Source of the DNA: Cloacibacterium normanense
GTDB lineage: Bacteria; Bacteroidota; Bacteroidia; Flavobacteriales; Weeksellaceae
Direction: 5' to 3'
Assembly: GCF_002943105.1 (NCBI RefSeq)
Contig: NZ_PTPZ01000002.1
Span: 411,852-475,851, forward strand
DNA length: 64,000 nucleotides
Shown piece after piece: positions 27,474-37,075 of this stretch; positions within the stretch are counted from its first letter, which is position 1; each line of letters opens with the position of its first letter. The notes beneath the pieces are model-generated. The model saw nothing but the letters and a program-made list of their open reading frames with translations. It was not told where the DNA came from and ran no database searches. Made by a program: the position numbers and the translations under genes.

Positions 27474-29453
27474 ATGAAAGAAAAAAGTAGTTTCAACTGG
27501 TTTTATCTGGTGGTTTTTGCAGTATTAGCCATCACCATTTATCCGTTGCTCAATCTTGATCCGCCTCAGTCTATCAATGAGAACGGATTTTTCACTTTGC
27601 TGAAAGAAAACAAGGTAGAAAAAGTAATTGTGTACACAGATACGCCTAGAGCAGATGTGTTTCTTACCAAAGAAGCCAGAGCTGCAATGGTGAAAAATGC
27701 TAAAAAAGACACTCAGAATCTTTTGCCAGCAATGCAAGAGCAAAAACCAGATTTTGATTTCAATTACGGAAATTTACAATACTTCCAAGAGAAATTTGAC
27801 AATTTGAAAAAAGAAAATCCTCAGGTTAAAACGCAATATGATTTTAAAACTGCAGGTTCTCCTTTTCAAGATATTTTAATCCAAGCTTTAATTTGGTTTG
27901 GAATCATGGCCGTTATTTATTATTTCCTTTTCAGAAAAATGGGAAGCGGAGGCGGACCTGGTGGACAAATTTTCAGCATTGGTAAATCTAGAGCTAAACT
28001 TTTTGACGAAAATGAAAAAGTTCAAGTTACGTTTAAAGATGTAGCAGGTCTAGAAGGTGCTAAAGAAGAAGTGCAAGAAGTAGTAGATTTCTTGAAAAAT
28101 TCTGAAAAATACACAAAATTAGGAGGTAAAATACCGAAAGGAGTTCTTTTAGTAGGTCCTCCAGGAACAGGTAAAACTTTATTGGCAAAAGCAGTTGCTG
28201 GTGAAGCAAAAGTTCCTTTCTTCTCGCTTTCTGGTTCAGATTTCGTAGAAATGTTTGTAGGAGTTGGAGCTTCTAGAGTAAGAGATTTATTTGCTCAAGC
28301 TAAAGCAAAATCTCCAGCCATTATTTTTATTGACGAAATTGATGCGATTGGTAGAGCTAGAGGAAGAGGTGGTTTGCAAGGAGGAAATGACGAAAGAGAA
28401 AATACGCTGAACCAATTGCTTACAGAAATGGATGGTTTCGGAACAGATACCAATGTAATTGTAATGGCGGCAACTAACAGAGCTGATATTTTAGATAAAG
28501 CATTGATGAGAGCAGGACGTTTCGACCGTTCTATCTATGTAGATTTACCAGAAATGCACGAAAGAAGAGAGATTTTTGATGTGCATTTGGCTAAAATTAA
28601 ATTAGCTCCAGACATTGATAGAGATTTCTTGGCAAAACAAACTCCTGGATTTTCGGGTGCGGATATTGCGAATGTTTGTAACGAAGCAGCGCTTATTGCA
28701 GCAAGAAACAATCATGAATTTGTTACAAAGCAAGATTTCTTAGATGCTGTAGACAGAATTATCGGTGGTTTAGAAAAGAAAAATAAAGCGATTAAGCCTT
28801 CAGAAAAGAAAAGAGTAGCTTTCCACGAAGCGGGACACGCTACGATTTCTTGGTTGGTAGAACATGCAGCGCCTTTATTAAAAGTAACAATTGTTCCAAG
28901 AGGAAGAAGTTTAGGTGCGGCTTGGTATTTACCAGAAGAACGTTCATTAACTACTACAGAACAAATGCTAGACGAAATGTGTGCTACTTTAGGTGGTAGA
29001 GCAGCAGAACAAGTAGCGTTTGGAAATATTTCTACAGGTGCGCTTTCGGATTTAGAAAGAGTTACGAAACAAGCTCAAGCAATGGTAACGATTTATGGTT
29101 TGAGCGAAAACATCGGTAATATTTCTTACTATGACAGCTCTGGTCAGTCAGAATACAGTTTTGGTAAGCCTTATTCAGAAGAAACGGCTAAGAAAATAGA
29201 TGTGGAGATTAAAGATATCATCGAAAATCAGTATAAAAGAGCGGTAACTATTCTTCATGAGAATAGAGATAAGTTAGATGCTCTTGCTCAAAAGCTTTTA
29301 GAAAAAGAAGTCATCTTCAGAGAAGACTTAGAAGAGATTTTTGGCAAAAGAGCTTGGGATCCTGAATTAACAGAGCGTCCAGTTACTGAAGCGGTAGTAG
29401 AAAATACTCCAGAAAACACTTCTAGTGAAGAGCCGCAAGAGTCTCAAAATTAA
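27474..29453 (+). CDS. ftsH: ATP-dependent zinc metalloprotease FtsH
   Basis: 659 residues. Two membrane helices (about residues 9-25 and 140-158) flank a periplasmic domain. AAA domain: Walker A GPPGTGKT near residue 228, Walker [12 protein letters not shown], second region [15 protein letters not shown] with arginine fingers. Protease domain: HEAGH near residue 451. A Glu-rich C-terminal tail. Degrades membrane and short-lived regulatory proteins as a hexamer. A clear terminator follows. Confidence 0.98.
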   Translation: MKEKSSFNWFYLVVFAVLAITIYPLLNLDPPQSINENGFFTLLKENKVEKVIVYTDTPRADVFLTKEARAAMVKNAKKDTQNLLPAMQEQKPDFDFNYGNLQYFQEKFDNLKKENPQVKTQYDFKTAGSPFQDILIQALIWFGIMAVIYYFLFRKMGSGGGPGGQIFSIGKSRAKLFDENEKVQVTFKDVAGLEGAKEEVQEVVDFLKNSEKYTKLGGKIPKGVLLVGPPGTGKTLLAKAVAGEAKVPFFSLSGSDFVEMFVGVGASRVRDLFAQAKAKSPAIIFIDEIDAIGRARGRGGLQGGNDERENTLNQLLTEMDGFGTDTNVIVMAATNRADILDKALMRAGRFDRSIYVDLPEMHERREIFDVHLAKIKLAPDIDRDFLAKQTPGFSGADIANVCNEAALIAARNNHEFVTKQDFLDAVDRIIGGLEKKNKAIKPSEKKRVAFHEAGHATISWLVEHAAPLLKVTIVPRGRSLGAAWYLPEERSLTTTEQMLDEMCATLGGRAAEQVAFGNISTGALSDLERVTKQAQAMVTIYGLSENIGNISYYDSSGQSEYSFGKPYSEETAKKIDVEIKDIIENQYKRAVTILHENRDKLDALAQKLLEKEVIFREDLEEIFGKRAWDPELTERPVTEAVVENTPENTSSEEPQESQN

Positions 29454-29474
29454 GAATTTACATTCATTAATATA

Positions 29475-29507
29475 GAAGTTCCTAATATTTTTATTAGGAA
29501 CTTTTTT
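29475..29507 (+). terminator. terminator after ftsH
   Basis: Stem AAGTTCCTAAT / ATTAGGAACTT (29476-29486 and 29493-29503) with a short loop and a T-run. Confidence 0.8.
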
Positions 29508-29512
29508 ATTTA

Positions 29513-29520
29513 TATCTTTG
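29513..29520 (+). promoter_or_regulatory. -7 box for LUD-cdsA-psd
   Basis: TATCTTTG directly after the ftsH terminator. A second candidate, TATTTTTG, lies at 29549-29556, 31 nt before the TTG start. Confidence 0.5.
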
Positions 29521-29587
29521 ATATATAGTTAGTTTCTAAATTATTTTATATTTTTGTTGTTGGCTAAGTTTAAAAATCTGAAGAAAA

Positions 29588-30169
29588 TTGAGTTTATTTA
29601 AGAAAATTGTAAGTAAAATTCTTAATCAAGACGAGCAGCAAGATGATCCCAATGTTACAAAATTGGCAGATCAACTTAAAAATGCTGATCTTGATTATAA
29701 ATTTGCGCAATTATTTACGGCTTCAGGTGGTTTTTTTAACTATTGCGGAGACGAAGCAGAAGCATTACAAGTCTTAAATCAGATAATCAAAATCGAGGGC
29801 ATTAAGAATGTTTTTTGTTGTGATGATGACTTACAGAATTTTTTAAACGTTACCAAAACCAATTTTACCAAAAATCTAGATATTAATAATGATGCCGCTT
29901 TTATTACCTGCGAATTTTTAATCGCTTATGACGGAAGAGTTATGCTTTCTTACAATAATATTTTGCATTATCATTCTTCTAGATTGCCTGGTAAAATCAT
30001 CATTATGGCAACCGTTTCACAGATTGTAAGAGACTTAAATGAAGCCATGATGAAAATTAAGAGAAGAGGGAATGTAAGAAATCTTACTTCCATCAGCGGA
30101 AGCCAATCTAAGTTAGATGCTCCTACTCAAGATCAAACTAAACTTTTCTTAATTTTACTAGAAGACTAA
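29588..30169 (+). CDS. LUD-domain protein (LutC-like)
   Basis: 193 residues starting at TTG 29588; no ATG exists upstream in frame after the terminator. The LUD fold (lactate-utilisation LutC/YkgG type) is indicated by AFITCEFLIAYDGRVMLSYN and HSSRLPGKIIIMATVSQIV. The lutAB partners are absent, and the gene sits before cdsA, so a lactate role is unlikely; this LUD-cdsA arrangement is common in flavobacteria. Function unknown. Confidence 0.78.
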   Translation: MSLFKKIVSKILNQDEQQDDPNVTKLADQLKNADLDYKFAQLFTASGGFFNYCGDEAEALQVLNQIIKIEGIKNVFCCDDDLQNFLNVTKTNFTKNLDINNDAAFITCEFLIAYDGRVMLSYNNILHYHSSRLPGKIIIMATVSQIVRDLNEAMMKIKRRGNVRNLTSISGSQSKLDAPTQDQTKLFLILLED

Positions 30170-30195
30170 TTCTTTCTATTTTTAAATTTTACAAA

Positions 30196-31068
30196 TTGGA
30201 TAAAAATCTCATTCAGCGAGTTGGCTCTGGTCTCATCTACGGATTACTTACTTTTCTGTGCACTACAGAATACGGAGCAATACTCATCAATAAAATTTCG
30301 CCAGATTTAGTAAAACCTCATCAGCTTTTTTATGGATTAATCACATTTTTCTTAGTTGTAGGAGCTTATGAAGGCGTGAGAATTATGAAATTCCAAGGGA
30401 ACTTATATCAATGGTTGGTTTTGCCTTTAGTCGCATTGGTTTATTATAAATTTACGACAAGATTCTTCGGTTTTGGATTTTATTACACCTTTGATTTATC
30501 CGAAATTTTAGCACTTTCATTAATCCTAATTGCTGCGATTACCTTATTTAAATTTCCTCAAGAATTATATCAAGACGAAGGCAAGCTTATCTTCATCGTT
30601 ATTTATACGGTTTTACCATTTGGTTTCGCATTAGGTTTGCCAAAATATTTTTTAAACGATAATGCTTTCACTTGGGAAGTTTTTCTTCTTTTTGTCCTTA
30701 TTTGGAGCAGTGATTCATTTGCTTATTTTACCGGAAGAATGTTCGGGAAACATAAAATGGCTCCGAAAATTTCACCCAAAAAAACTTGGGAAGGTTTTGC
30801 GGGAGGCGTTTTCTTCACCTTAATTTTAGGATATTTCATCGAGCAAAAATTCCCAGATTTACGTGGGAATTGGATTGTAGTGGGATTATTGGTCTCTATT
30901 TTTGCTCCACTTGGTGATTTGGTAGAAAGCCAACTAAAAAGAACATTCGGTGTAAAAGACAGCGGAAATATCATTCCAGGACATGGTGGCGTTCTTGATA
31001 GATTAGACAGTTTTATAATCGCAGCGCCTGTTGTATATTTGTACTTTATTCTAGAAAACATATTCTAA
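30196..31068 (+). CDS. cdsA: phosphatidate cytidylyltransferase
   Basis: 290 residues, start TTG at 30196 (MDKNLIQR); no ATG is available in the 26-bp gap. About eight membrane helices. The CTP-transferase signature SQLKRTFGVKDSG and PGHGGVLDRLD near the C-terminus is complete, with SSDSFAYFTGRMFGKHKM and SPKKTWEGFAGG before it. Makes CDP-diacylglycerol, the precursor of phosphatidylethanolamine and other lipids; psd follows by 25 bp. Confidence 0.95.
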   Translation: MDKNLIQRVGSGLIYGLLTFLCTTEYGAILINKISPDLVKPHQLFYGLITFFLVVGAYEGVRIMKFQGNLYQWLVLPLVALVYYKFTTRFFGFGFYYTFDLSEILALSLILIAAITLFKFPQELYQDEGKLIFIVIYTVLPFGFALGLPKYFLNDNAFTWEVFLLFVLIWSSDSFAYFTGRMFGKHKMAPKISPKKTWEGFAGGVFFTLILGYFIEQKFPDLRGNWIVVGLLVSIFAPLGDLVESQLKRTFGVKDSGNIIPGHGGVLDRLDSFIIAAPVVYLYFILENIF

Positions 31069-31093
31069 AAACATAACTTATTAACTCATAAAA

Positions 31094-31747
31094 ATGAAAC
31101 TACATAAAGAAAGTAAAGGAACCATTCTAGTTGCTACCATTGCAGTAGCTGTATTCGGTTTTTTAGCAGTATATTTTCTAGAAATTTGGTCATTAATCAT
31201 CCTTATTCCGTTATTAATTTTATATGGATTGGTTTTTTGGTTCTTCAGAGTTCCCAATAGAGATATTGTAGACCATAAAGAAAACGTAATTGCACCAGTA
31301 GACGGAAAAGTGGTGATGATAAAAGAAGTTTTCGAAGATGAGTTTTTAAAGGAAAAAGCCATTCAGGTTTCTATTTTTATGTCTCCGCTGAATGTTCATA
31401 TTTGTAGATATCCAGTTTCTGGTAAAGTGATTTATAAAAAATATCACCCAGGAAAATATCTAGTAGCTTGGCACGAAAAATCTTCTACCGAAAACGAGAG
31501 AACTACAGTAGCTGTAGAAAGTTTAACCAATCATAAAGTGGTTTTTCGCCAGATTGCTGGTTATGTAGCACGTAGAATTGTTTTCTATTGTAATGAAGGT
31601 GATACTTCTAAGGCTGGTCACGAATTTGGATTCATTAAATTCGGTTCTAGAATGGATGTTTTCTTACCGTTAGATACAGAAATTACTTGTAAAATTGGGG
31701 ATAAAACCAAAGGCGGAATAGATGTAATTGCGAAGATGAAAGAATAA
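31094..31747 (+). CDS. psd: phosphatidylserine decarboxylase proenzyme
   Basis: 217 residues, the short form. Two N-terminal membrane helices, then the decarboxylase domain (VIAPVDGKVVMIKEV; IFMSPLNVHICRYPVSGKV; VARRIVFYC). The self-cleavage motif is IKFGSRMDVFLP, a GS-R variant of LGST; the Ser becomes the pyruvoyl group. Makes phosphatidylethanolamine from phosphatidylserine. With cdsA it forms a phospholipid operon. Confidence 0.94.
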   Translation: MKLHKESKGTILVATIAVAVFGFLAVYFLEIWSLIILIPLLILYGLVFWFFRVPNRDIVDHKENVIAPVDGKVVMIKEVFEDEFLKEKAIQVSIFMSPLNVHICRYPVSGKVIYKKYHPGKYLVAWHEKSSTENERTTVAVESLTNHKVVFRQIAGYVARRIVFYCNEGDTSKAGHEFGFIKFGSRMDVFLPLDTEITCKIGDKTKGGIDVIAKMKE

Positions 31748-31750
31748 ATT

Positions 31751-31912
31751 TCACGCAAAGAGCGCTAAGTTTTGAAATGCAAAACACGCCAATATTTTTA
31801 AAAGAAAAAAGGTAAAGATTCTAAAATCTTTACCTTTTTTCCATATTGAATATCAGAATTTTTTTAAAAAAATCTTTGCGCTCTTCGCGAAATTCTTTGC
31901 GCCTTTGCGTGG
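31751..31912. repeat. inverted copies of a CACGCAAAG-type repeat
   Basis: In the 173-bp psd/ABC gap, TCACGCAAAGAGCGCTAAG (31751-31769) faces a reverse-oriented, longer copy (31871-31912) with CTTTGCGCTCTT and TTTGCGTGG. Similar short elements are widespread between genes in flavobacteria. A terminator hairpin lies between the arms. Confidence 0.55.
31804..31840. terminator. bidirectional terminator psd / ABC
   Basis: Stem GGTAAAGATT / AATCTTTACC (31811-31820 and 31825-31834), loop CTAA, T-run after it and A-run before it, between two convergent genes. Confidence 0.85.
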
Positions 31913-31920
31913 TAAAAACC

Positions 31921-33753
31921 CTACCCAAAATTCTGCAATTCAACAAGTTTTTTATAAACGTTATTATTGGTAATCAATTCGTCATGAGTGCCTTGTTCTA
32001 CTATGTTTCCACGTTCCATTACTACGATGTGATCTGCTTTTTGAATCGTCGAGAGTCTATGTGCAATCACTATAGAAGTTCGGTTTTCCATCATTTTGTC
32101 CAATGCGTCTTGTACAAATCTTTCAGATTCTGTATCCAGTGCAGAAGTTGCTTCGTCTAGAATCATAATTGGTGGATTTTTAAGCACCGCTCTTGCAATG
32201 GAAATCCTTTGTTTTTGTCCGCCAGAAAGCTTGTTCCCGTCATCACCAATATTGGTTTGGTATTTTTCTGGCAAATTTTCTATGAATTGATGAGCATTGG
32301 CAATTTTTGCAGCATGAATCACTTCTTCTTCCGATGCTTCGGTTTTTCCCATCCAAATATTGTTATAAACACTGTCATTAAACAATACCGATTCTTGAGT
32401 AACCATTCCCAGAAGTTTACGGTATTCGGTTAAATTTAAGTCCTTAATATTGATGCCGTCGATTAAAATTTCACCATCTGTTACATCATAAAATCTGGCT
32501 AAAAGATTCGCAATCGTGGTTTTTCCGCTTCCTGATTGTCCTACCAAAGCCACTGTTTTTCCTCTCGGAATGGTCAAATTGAAATTCTTAAGAATTTGAT
32601 TGTCTTTGTCGTAATAGAAAGAAATATTTTTGAATTCTATTTGATGATTGAGGTTTTTGATAGAAATAGGATTGGCAATTTCTTCTACCTTTAAATCGTA
32701 ATCTAAAACTTCCAGAACTCTTTGCACTGCGGGAATTCCTCCTTGCATGTTAGAAATAGCGGCAGATAATCTTTTGGCAGGTTCTAGAATTTGGAAAAAG
32801 ATAGCGATGAATCCTATGAAAGTTACCGCGTCCATAGTTTGTTTTTCTAGAATTTGGATTCCTGCAAACCAAGTAATTAACAAAATGGTTACCGAACCTA
32901 GAAATTCTGAACTTGGAGAAGCTAATTCTCTTCTTCGGCTCATGGCAATTGCATGATTTTTCCAGTTTTGCGTGGTTTTTTCAAAACGAGTATTCAGAAT
33001 GATATCAGCATTGAAGATTTTAATGATTTTTGATGATTTCAAGGTTTCATCTACGATTGAAAAAAGGTTTCCGAGTTCTTCTTGTGCTTTTTTAGACTTT
33101 CTTTTCAGGCTTTTTCCTACCCAAGAAATGATTCCGCCCATTACTGGGAAAACCAATAGAGAGAACAAGGTTAGACTTGGTGATAATGCAAATAGTGTAA
33201 TTAGAGAAGCCGTAATCATAAAAGGCGCATTGATAACGTCTACCAAACTTCCCATAATAGAATTTTCGATACTCCCGATGTCGTTTGAAATCCTACTCAT
33301 CATGTCTCCTTTTCTCTGTTCTGTGAAGAAAGAAACCGGTAATTTTAGAAATTTTTGATAGACTTTGCTTCTTAAATCTTTGGTAATGCCTACTCTGTAG
33401 TTCACCAGCATGAATGAACCAAAATATCTAGAAATATTTCTAAACAAGAATGAAGTTGCGGTGATAATACATAGCGCTGCCAAAACTTTTATGGCGCCAT
33501 ATTCTGAAATGCTTTCTTGAATGTTGTAAAAAGCAGAAGTTTTGATGTAAGAAAAATACTCTGAAAACTTTCCGCTGTAAACAGGTTTGGTGATTTTTTC
33601 TTGGTCTACATTGAAAATCATTTGTAGCACAGGAAGCATGACCAAAACGGAAAAAATCTGAAAAACGGAATATAAAAGATTGAAAAATATACTTAAAAAA
33701 AGATATTTCTGATGAGGTTTTGCAAAAGCAAGTATTCTTTTTAGTGGACTCAT
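31921..33753 (-). CDS. ABC transporter ATP-binding/permease (MsbA-like)
   Basis: 610 residues, half-transporter of the type I exporter family: six membrane helices (residues about 1-330), then an ATPase domain with Walker A GQSGSGKTT, signature LSGGQKQRISIARAV, Walker B IMILDEATSALDTE and H-loop IAHRLSTI. Works as a homodimer; lipid A core flipping (MsbA) is the likeliest role but the substrate cannot be fixed from sequence. Promoter box at 33773-33780. Confidence 0.92.
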   Translation of the reverse strand: MSPLKRILAFAKPHQKYLFLSIFFNLLYSVFQIFSVLVMLPVLQMIFNVDQEKITKPVYSGKFSEYFSYIKTSAFYNIQESISEYGAIKVLAALCIITATSFLFRNISRYFGSFMLVNYRVGITKDLRSKVYQKFLKLPVSFFTEQRKGDMMSRISNDIGSIENSIMGSLVDVINAPFMITASLITLFALSPSLTLFSLLVFPVMGGIISWVGKSLKRKSKKAQEELGNLFSIVDETLKSSKIIKIFNADIILNTRFEKTTQNWKNHAIAMSRRRELASPSSEFLGSVTILLITWFAGIQILEKQTMDAVTFIGFIAIFFQILEPAKRLSAAISNMQGGIPAVQRVLEVLDYDLKVEEIANPISIKNLNHQIEFKNISFYYDKDNQILKNFNLTIPRGKTVALVGQSGSGKTTIANLLARFYDVTDGEILIDGINIKDLNLTEYRKLLGMVTQESVLFNDSVYNNIWMGKTEASEEEVIHAAKIANAHQFIENLPEKYQTNIGDDGNKLSGGQKQRISIARAVLKNPPIMILDEATSALDTESERFVQDALDKMMENRTSIVIAHRLSTIQKADHIVVMERGNIVEQGTHDELITNNNVYKKLVELQNFG

Positions 33754-33772
33754 TTATATTTAAAATAAAGTG

Positions 33773-33780
33773 CAAAATTA
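33773..33780 (-). promoter_or_regulatory. -7 box of ABC transporter gene
   Basis: TAATTTTG on the minus strand, 19 nt before the ATG at 33753; no clear -33. Confidence 0.45.
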
Positions 33781-33827
33781 CACTTTTTTAATTTGAAAAT
33801 TTGAAAATGAAAGAATTTGAGGGTTGA

Positions 33828-33862
33828 AATAAAAAAAACAGCTTCGTTTCCGAAACTGTTTT
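33828..33862 (-). terminator. terminator after DUF4293 gene
   Basis: Stem AAAACAGYTTCG-type (33835-33846 and 33851-33862, one mismatch), loop TTTC, then a U-run on the minus strand. Confidence 0.75.
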
Positions 33863-33888
33863 CACTCAAAATAAATCGTTGGTAAGAT

Positions 33889-34278
33889 TTATCGAATTCT
33901 GTCTACAGATTTTACGAGTTTCTCATCTTTCTTGATATTGATGTTTGCCATAAACAAACAAAACAAAGAAATCAGAGGGAATGCTAACTCAATACCTTTC
34001 TCAGGAAAATCTATTCCTCCAGATAAATTTAGTAGCCAATACATCAATAAACCAGTCAACAAAGCGTTTATGAAAATGTTGATATTATTCAACAGAATCT
34101 GTCTCATTCTCTTTTTGTAACTGAAAATAGATAATAAAGCCAATAAAAATGATACTAAACTTAGGGTAGCAATAACATAAACACTGCCAAAAAGCGCTAC
34201 ATCTAACCCTGTAAAATGCAGTGCAACTTGCGCCAATACTACAATCAGTAAAAATATAGTTTGTATTCTCTGTATCAT
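33889..34278 (-). CDS. DUF4293 membrane protein
   Basis: 129 residues from the ATG at 34278 (MIQRIQTIFLL), chosen because the promoter lies just upstream; the longer reading would include the promoter. Four membrane helices, short basic C-terminus. DUF4293 is found next to rho across flavobacteria and is of unknown function. Divergent from rho with overlapping promoters. Confidence 0.82.
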   Translation of the reverse strand: MIQRIQTIFLLIVVLAQVALHFTGLDVALFGSVYVIATLSLVSFLLALLSIFSYKKRMRQILLNNINIFINALLTGLLMYWLLNLSGGIDFPEKGIELAFPLISLFCLFMANINIKKDEKLVKSVDRIR

Positions 34279-34285
34279 TTCAGTG

Positions 34286-34316
34286 CAAAAATAATTTATT
34301 TTTTTGTATTTGTCAA
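34286..34316 (-). promoter_or_regulatory. promoter of DUF4293 gene
   Basis: Minus-strand TATTTTTG (34286-34293) with TTG (34314-34316), spacer 20; only 7 nt from the ATG at 34278, so the leader is very short. Confidence 0.65.
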
Positions 34317-34332
34317 AAAAAGTGTAGATTTG
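34304..34332 (+). promoter_or_regulatory. promoter of rho
   Basis: TTG (34304-34306), 18-nt spacer, TAGATTTG (34325-34332). The leader before the rho ATG is about 85 nt. It overlaps the DUF4293 promoter on the other strand. Confidence 0.65.
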
Positions 34333-34423
34333 CAAGTAACAAGTTCAGCAAAAAAGAAGAATCGCCTGATTCAACTTTCTTACTTACAATTACTTATATT
34401 ATTACAATTTTTTCACATATTTT

Positions 34424-36226
34424 ATGTTTAATATTGAAACGTTAAGGTCTAAGTCCTTATCGGAACTGACCAAAATCTCAAAAGATTTAGGCGTTAAAAT
34501 TCCTAGAAATAGTACTGAAGAAACCATCGTCTTTGCTATTTTAGATTTCCAAGCTTCTAATCCGAAAGTAACAAAGGAATATTTTAACGCTACCGAAAAT
34601 ACTATGGAAGAAAAACAAGAATCTCCAAAACCTAAAGCGAAAGCTCCTGCAAAAAAGAAAGTAGCGACTAAACCCGTAGAAAAACCTGCAGAACTCTTCG
34701 AAGAAACTACTCCTGAAGCGAAACCTGAAGAAGTAACAGAACCGAAAGTAGAAGCAGCAGAAAAACCTGCGGAAGCAAATACTTCTTCTAAAAAGCAAAG
34801 AAAAAGAATTGCTCCTAAAACAGAAGAAAAAGCTACAGAGCCAGAAGTTACTGCAGAAAACACAGAAACTGCAGTAGTCGCAAAAACCGAAGATGCGGAG
34901 CCAGAAATTCCACAGGTTGCTTCTCATCAAAATCAGCAGAAGCAACAGAATCAGCAAAAGCAAAAACAGCACCAACAGAATCAGCAAAATCAACAAAAAA
35001 ATAAAAACCGTAATCAAAACGGAAATGGTGCTCAAAATAACCAAAATCAAAATCAATCTCACGGAAACCAAGAAAATACCGAAGAAAATCCACCTAAAAA
35101 AGATTTTAACTTTGACAATATTGTAACAGTAGAAGGTGTTTTAGAAATTTTACCAGACAACTACGGTTTCCTACGTTCAGCGGACTTTTCTTACATTTCT
35201 TCACCAGATGACGTATTTGTTTCTACACAACAAATCAGAAATTACGGACTTAAAACGGGTGACTCGGTAAAAGGAATTGTAAGATTACCTAAAGAAGGCG
35301 AAAAATACTTTTCTCTACAGAGAGCTTTAGAAGTAAATGGTAGAGATTTAGACTTTATAAAAGACAGAGTGTCGTTTGAATACTTAACGCCGCTTTTTCC
35401 GCAGGAAAAATTTAATTTGGCAGGGAAAAATGCTACGATTTCTACTAGAATTGTAGACCTTTTTGCTCCTATTGGTAAAGGACAACGTGCCATGATTGTT
35501 GCCCAACCAAAAACGGGTAAAACCATGCTATTGAAAGAAATTGCGAATTCTATTTCGGCGAATCATCCAGAAGCTTACATGATGATTCTTTTGATTGACG
35601 AAAGACCAGAAGAAGTTACAGATATGGAGCGCAGTGTAAACGCAGAAGTAATTGCTTCTACATTTGATGAATCAGCTGAAAAACATGTGAAAGTAGCAAA
35701 TTTGGTTTTGGCAAAAGCGCAAAGAATGGTAGAATGTGGTCATGATGTAGTGATTTTATTAGATTCTATCACCAGATTGGCAAGAGCTTACAATACTGTA
35801 ACGCCAGCTTCAGGGAAAGTGCTTTCTGGTGGTGTAGATGCGAATGCTATGCATAAACCAAAGAGATTTTTCGGGGCTGCTAGAAAAATAGAAAACGGAG
35901 GTTCATTAACCATTATTGCGACTGCACTTATTGATACAGGTTCTAAGATGGACGAAGTAATCTTCGAAGAATTTAAAGGAACGGGTAACATGGAACTTCA
36001 GTTGGATAGAAAAATTTCTAACAAGCGTATTTTCCCAGCTGTAGATTTAGTGGCTTCTTCTACCAGAAGAGACGACTTATTGCATGATGATGTTACGCAG
36101 CAAAGAATGTGGATTCTCAGAAAATATTTAGCAGATATGAATCCTCTAGAAGCAATGGAATTTGTACAAAAACAAATGCAAACCACTAGAAATAACGAAG
36201 AGTTCTTAATGTCTATGAATAGATAA
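34424..36226 (+). CDS. rho: transcription termination factor Rho with Q/N-rich insert
   Basis: 600 residues, against about 420 for E. coli Rho. N-terminal Rho_N helix bundle (residues 1-50), then a disordered Lys/Glu/Pro-rich region (about 58-165), then a Gln/Asn-rich stretch (about 168-222), the cold-shock-like RNA-binding domain (from about 235: DNYGFLRS) and the hexameric ATPase with Walker A AQPKTGKT near residue 360, [15 protein letters not shown] and the SGGVDANA Q-loop region. Ends transcription at unstructured C-rich RNA. A strong terminator follows. Confidence 0.97.
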   Translation: MFNIETLRSKSLSELTKISKDLGVKIPRNSTEETIVFAILDFQASNPKVTKEYFNATENTMEEKQESPKPKAKAPAKKKVATKPVEKPAELFEETTPEAKPEEVTEPKVEAAEKPAEANTSSKKQRKRIAPKTEEKATEPEVTAENTETAVVAKTEDAEPEIPQVASHQNQQKQQNQQKQKQHQQNQQNQQKNKNRNQNGNGAQNNQNQNQSHGNQENTEENPPKKDFNFDNIVTVEGVLEILPDNYGFLRSADFSYISSPDDVFVSTQQIRNYGLKTGDSVKGIVRLPKEGEKYFSLQRALEVNGRDLDFIKDRVSFEYLTPLFPQEKFNLAGKNATISTRIVDLFAPIGKGQRAMIVAQPKTGKTMLLKEIANSISANHPEAYMMILLIDERPEEVTDMERSVNAEVIASTFDESAEKHVKVANLVLAKAQRMVECGHDVVILLDSITRLARAYNTVTPASGKVLSGGVDANAMHKPKRFFGAARKIENGGSLTIIATALIDTGSKMDEVIFEEFKGTGNMELQLDRKISNKRIFPAVDLVASSTRRDDLLHDDVTQQRMWILRKYLADMNPLEAMEFVQKQMQTTRNNEEFLMSMNR

Positions 36227-36260
36227 AAGCCTTTCAATATAAGATTTAGTTAAAAAGTAA

Positions 36261-36288
36261 GAACACGCAAAATGCGTGTTCTTTTTTT
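36261..36288 (+). terminator. terminator after rho
   Basis: Stem GAACACGCA / TGCGTGTTC (36261-36269 and 36273-36281), loop AAA, then seven T. Confidence 0.9.
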
Positions 36289-36372
36289 GTGAGAAAGGTA
36301 ATGTTTGGTTTCATCTATATTAAGTATAAAATTTTTAAAAAAAATTATAAATGAAAGTATGATGAGAATTTT

Positions 36373-36380
36373 TATCTTTG
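36373..36380 (+). promoter_or_regulatory. -7 box of superoxide dismutase gene
   Basis: TATCTTTG, 24 nt before the ATG at 36405; this argues against the in-frame TTG at 36378 as the start. Confidence 0.6.
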
Positions 36381-36404
36381 GAAAAATTTAAAAACATAAA
36401 CATT

Positions 36405-37004
36405 ATGTCATTCGAATTACCAAAATTAAATTATGCTTATGATGCTCTTGAACCAGTAATTGATGCAAGAACTATGGAAATTCACCATACAAAACATCAT
36501 CAAGCTTATGTAGATAACCTAAACAATGCTATAAAAGGTACAGAGCACGAAGGAAAATCAATAGAAGAAATTTGTAAAACAGCTTCTGATGTTCCTGCTA
36601 TTAGAAATAATGGTGGTGGTCATTTTAATCACACGCTTTTCTGGGAAATTCTTACTCCAGGAGGTAGCAAAGAGCCTGTGGGAAATGTAAAAGCTGCAAT
36701 TGAAGCTTATGGTGGTTTTGAAAAATTCAAAGAAGATTTTTCTACTGCTGCTAAAACAAGATTCGGTTCTGGTTGGGCTTGGTTATGTAAAAAAGAAGAT
36801 GGTAGCTTAGAAGTTTGTTCTTCGGCTAATCAAGATAATACTTTAATGCCAGGAGTGGGTTGCGGAAATCCTGCAATTCTAGGTTTAGACGTTTGGGAAC
36901 ATGCTTATTACTTGCATTACCAAAACAGAAGACCAGATTATGTTTCAGCATTTTTTGAAGTAATCAACTGGGATAAAGTAGAAGAAAATTATAATAAATT
37001 ATAA
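36405..37004 (+). CDS. sodA: superoxide dismutase, Fe/Mn family
   Basis: 199 residues from the ATG at 36405 ([15 protein letters not shown]). Metal ligands: His in [13 protein letters not shown], His in [14 protein letters not shown], Asp and His in [13 protein letters not shown]. The second-shell pattern (GGGH near the active site and the Gln in [10 protein letters not shown]) is that of Mn-type or cambialistic enzymes rather than strict Fe-type. No signal peptide, so cytoplasmic. Monocistronic with its own promoter and terminator. Confidence 0.95.
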   Translation: MSFELPKLNYAYDALEPVIDARTMEIHHTKHHQAYVDNLNNAIKGTEHEGKSIEEICKTASDVPAIRNNGGGHFNHTLFWEILTPGGSKEPVGNVKAAIEAYGGFEKFKEDFSTAAKTRFGSGWAWLCKKEDGSLEVCSSANQDNTLMPGVGCGNPAILGLDVWEHAYYLHYQNRRPDYVSAFFEVINWDKVEENYNKL

Positions 37005-37019
37005 TCACTTTTAATTTCA

Positions 37020-37058
37020 ATAAAAAAAGGTTCAGAGTAATTCTGAACCTTTTTTTGT
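37020..37058. terminator. bidirectional terminator
   Basis: Stem AGGTTCAGA / TCTGAACCT (37028-37036 and 37042-37050) with A-run before and T-run after, between convergent genes. Confidence 0.85.
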
Positions 37059-37075
37059 TTTCTACATTTTAGAAA

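Noticed and set aside
34920-35080. CAR/AAY tandem-like DNA in rho that resembles a repeat array
   Set aside because: It is codon repetition for a Gln/Asn-rich segment, without evenly spaced repeats and spacers, so not a CRISPR.
34402-35093. Long minus-strand open frames opposite the rho 5' part
   Set aside because: They arise from the low-complexity Lys/Glu/Gln codons of the rho insert; their translations are Phe/Ser/Leu-rich with no domain.
36378-36404. TTG start nine codons upstream for superoxide dismutase
   Set aside because: The TTG is part of the -7 box TATCTTTG, and [10 protein letters not shown] is the family start.
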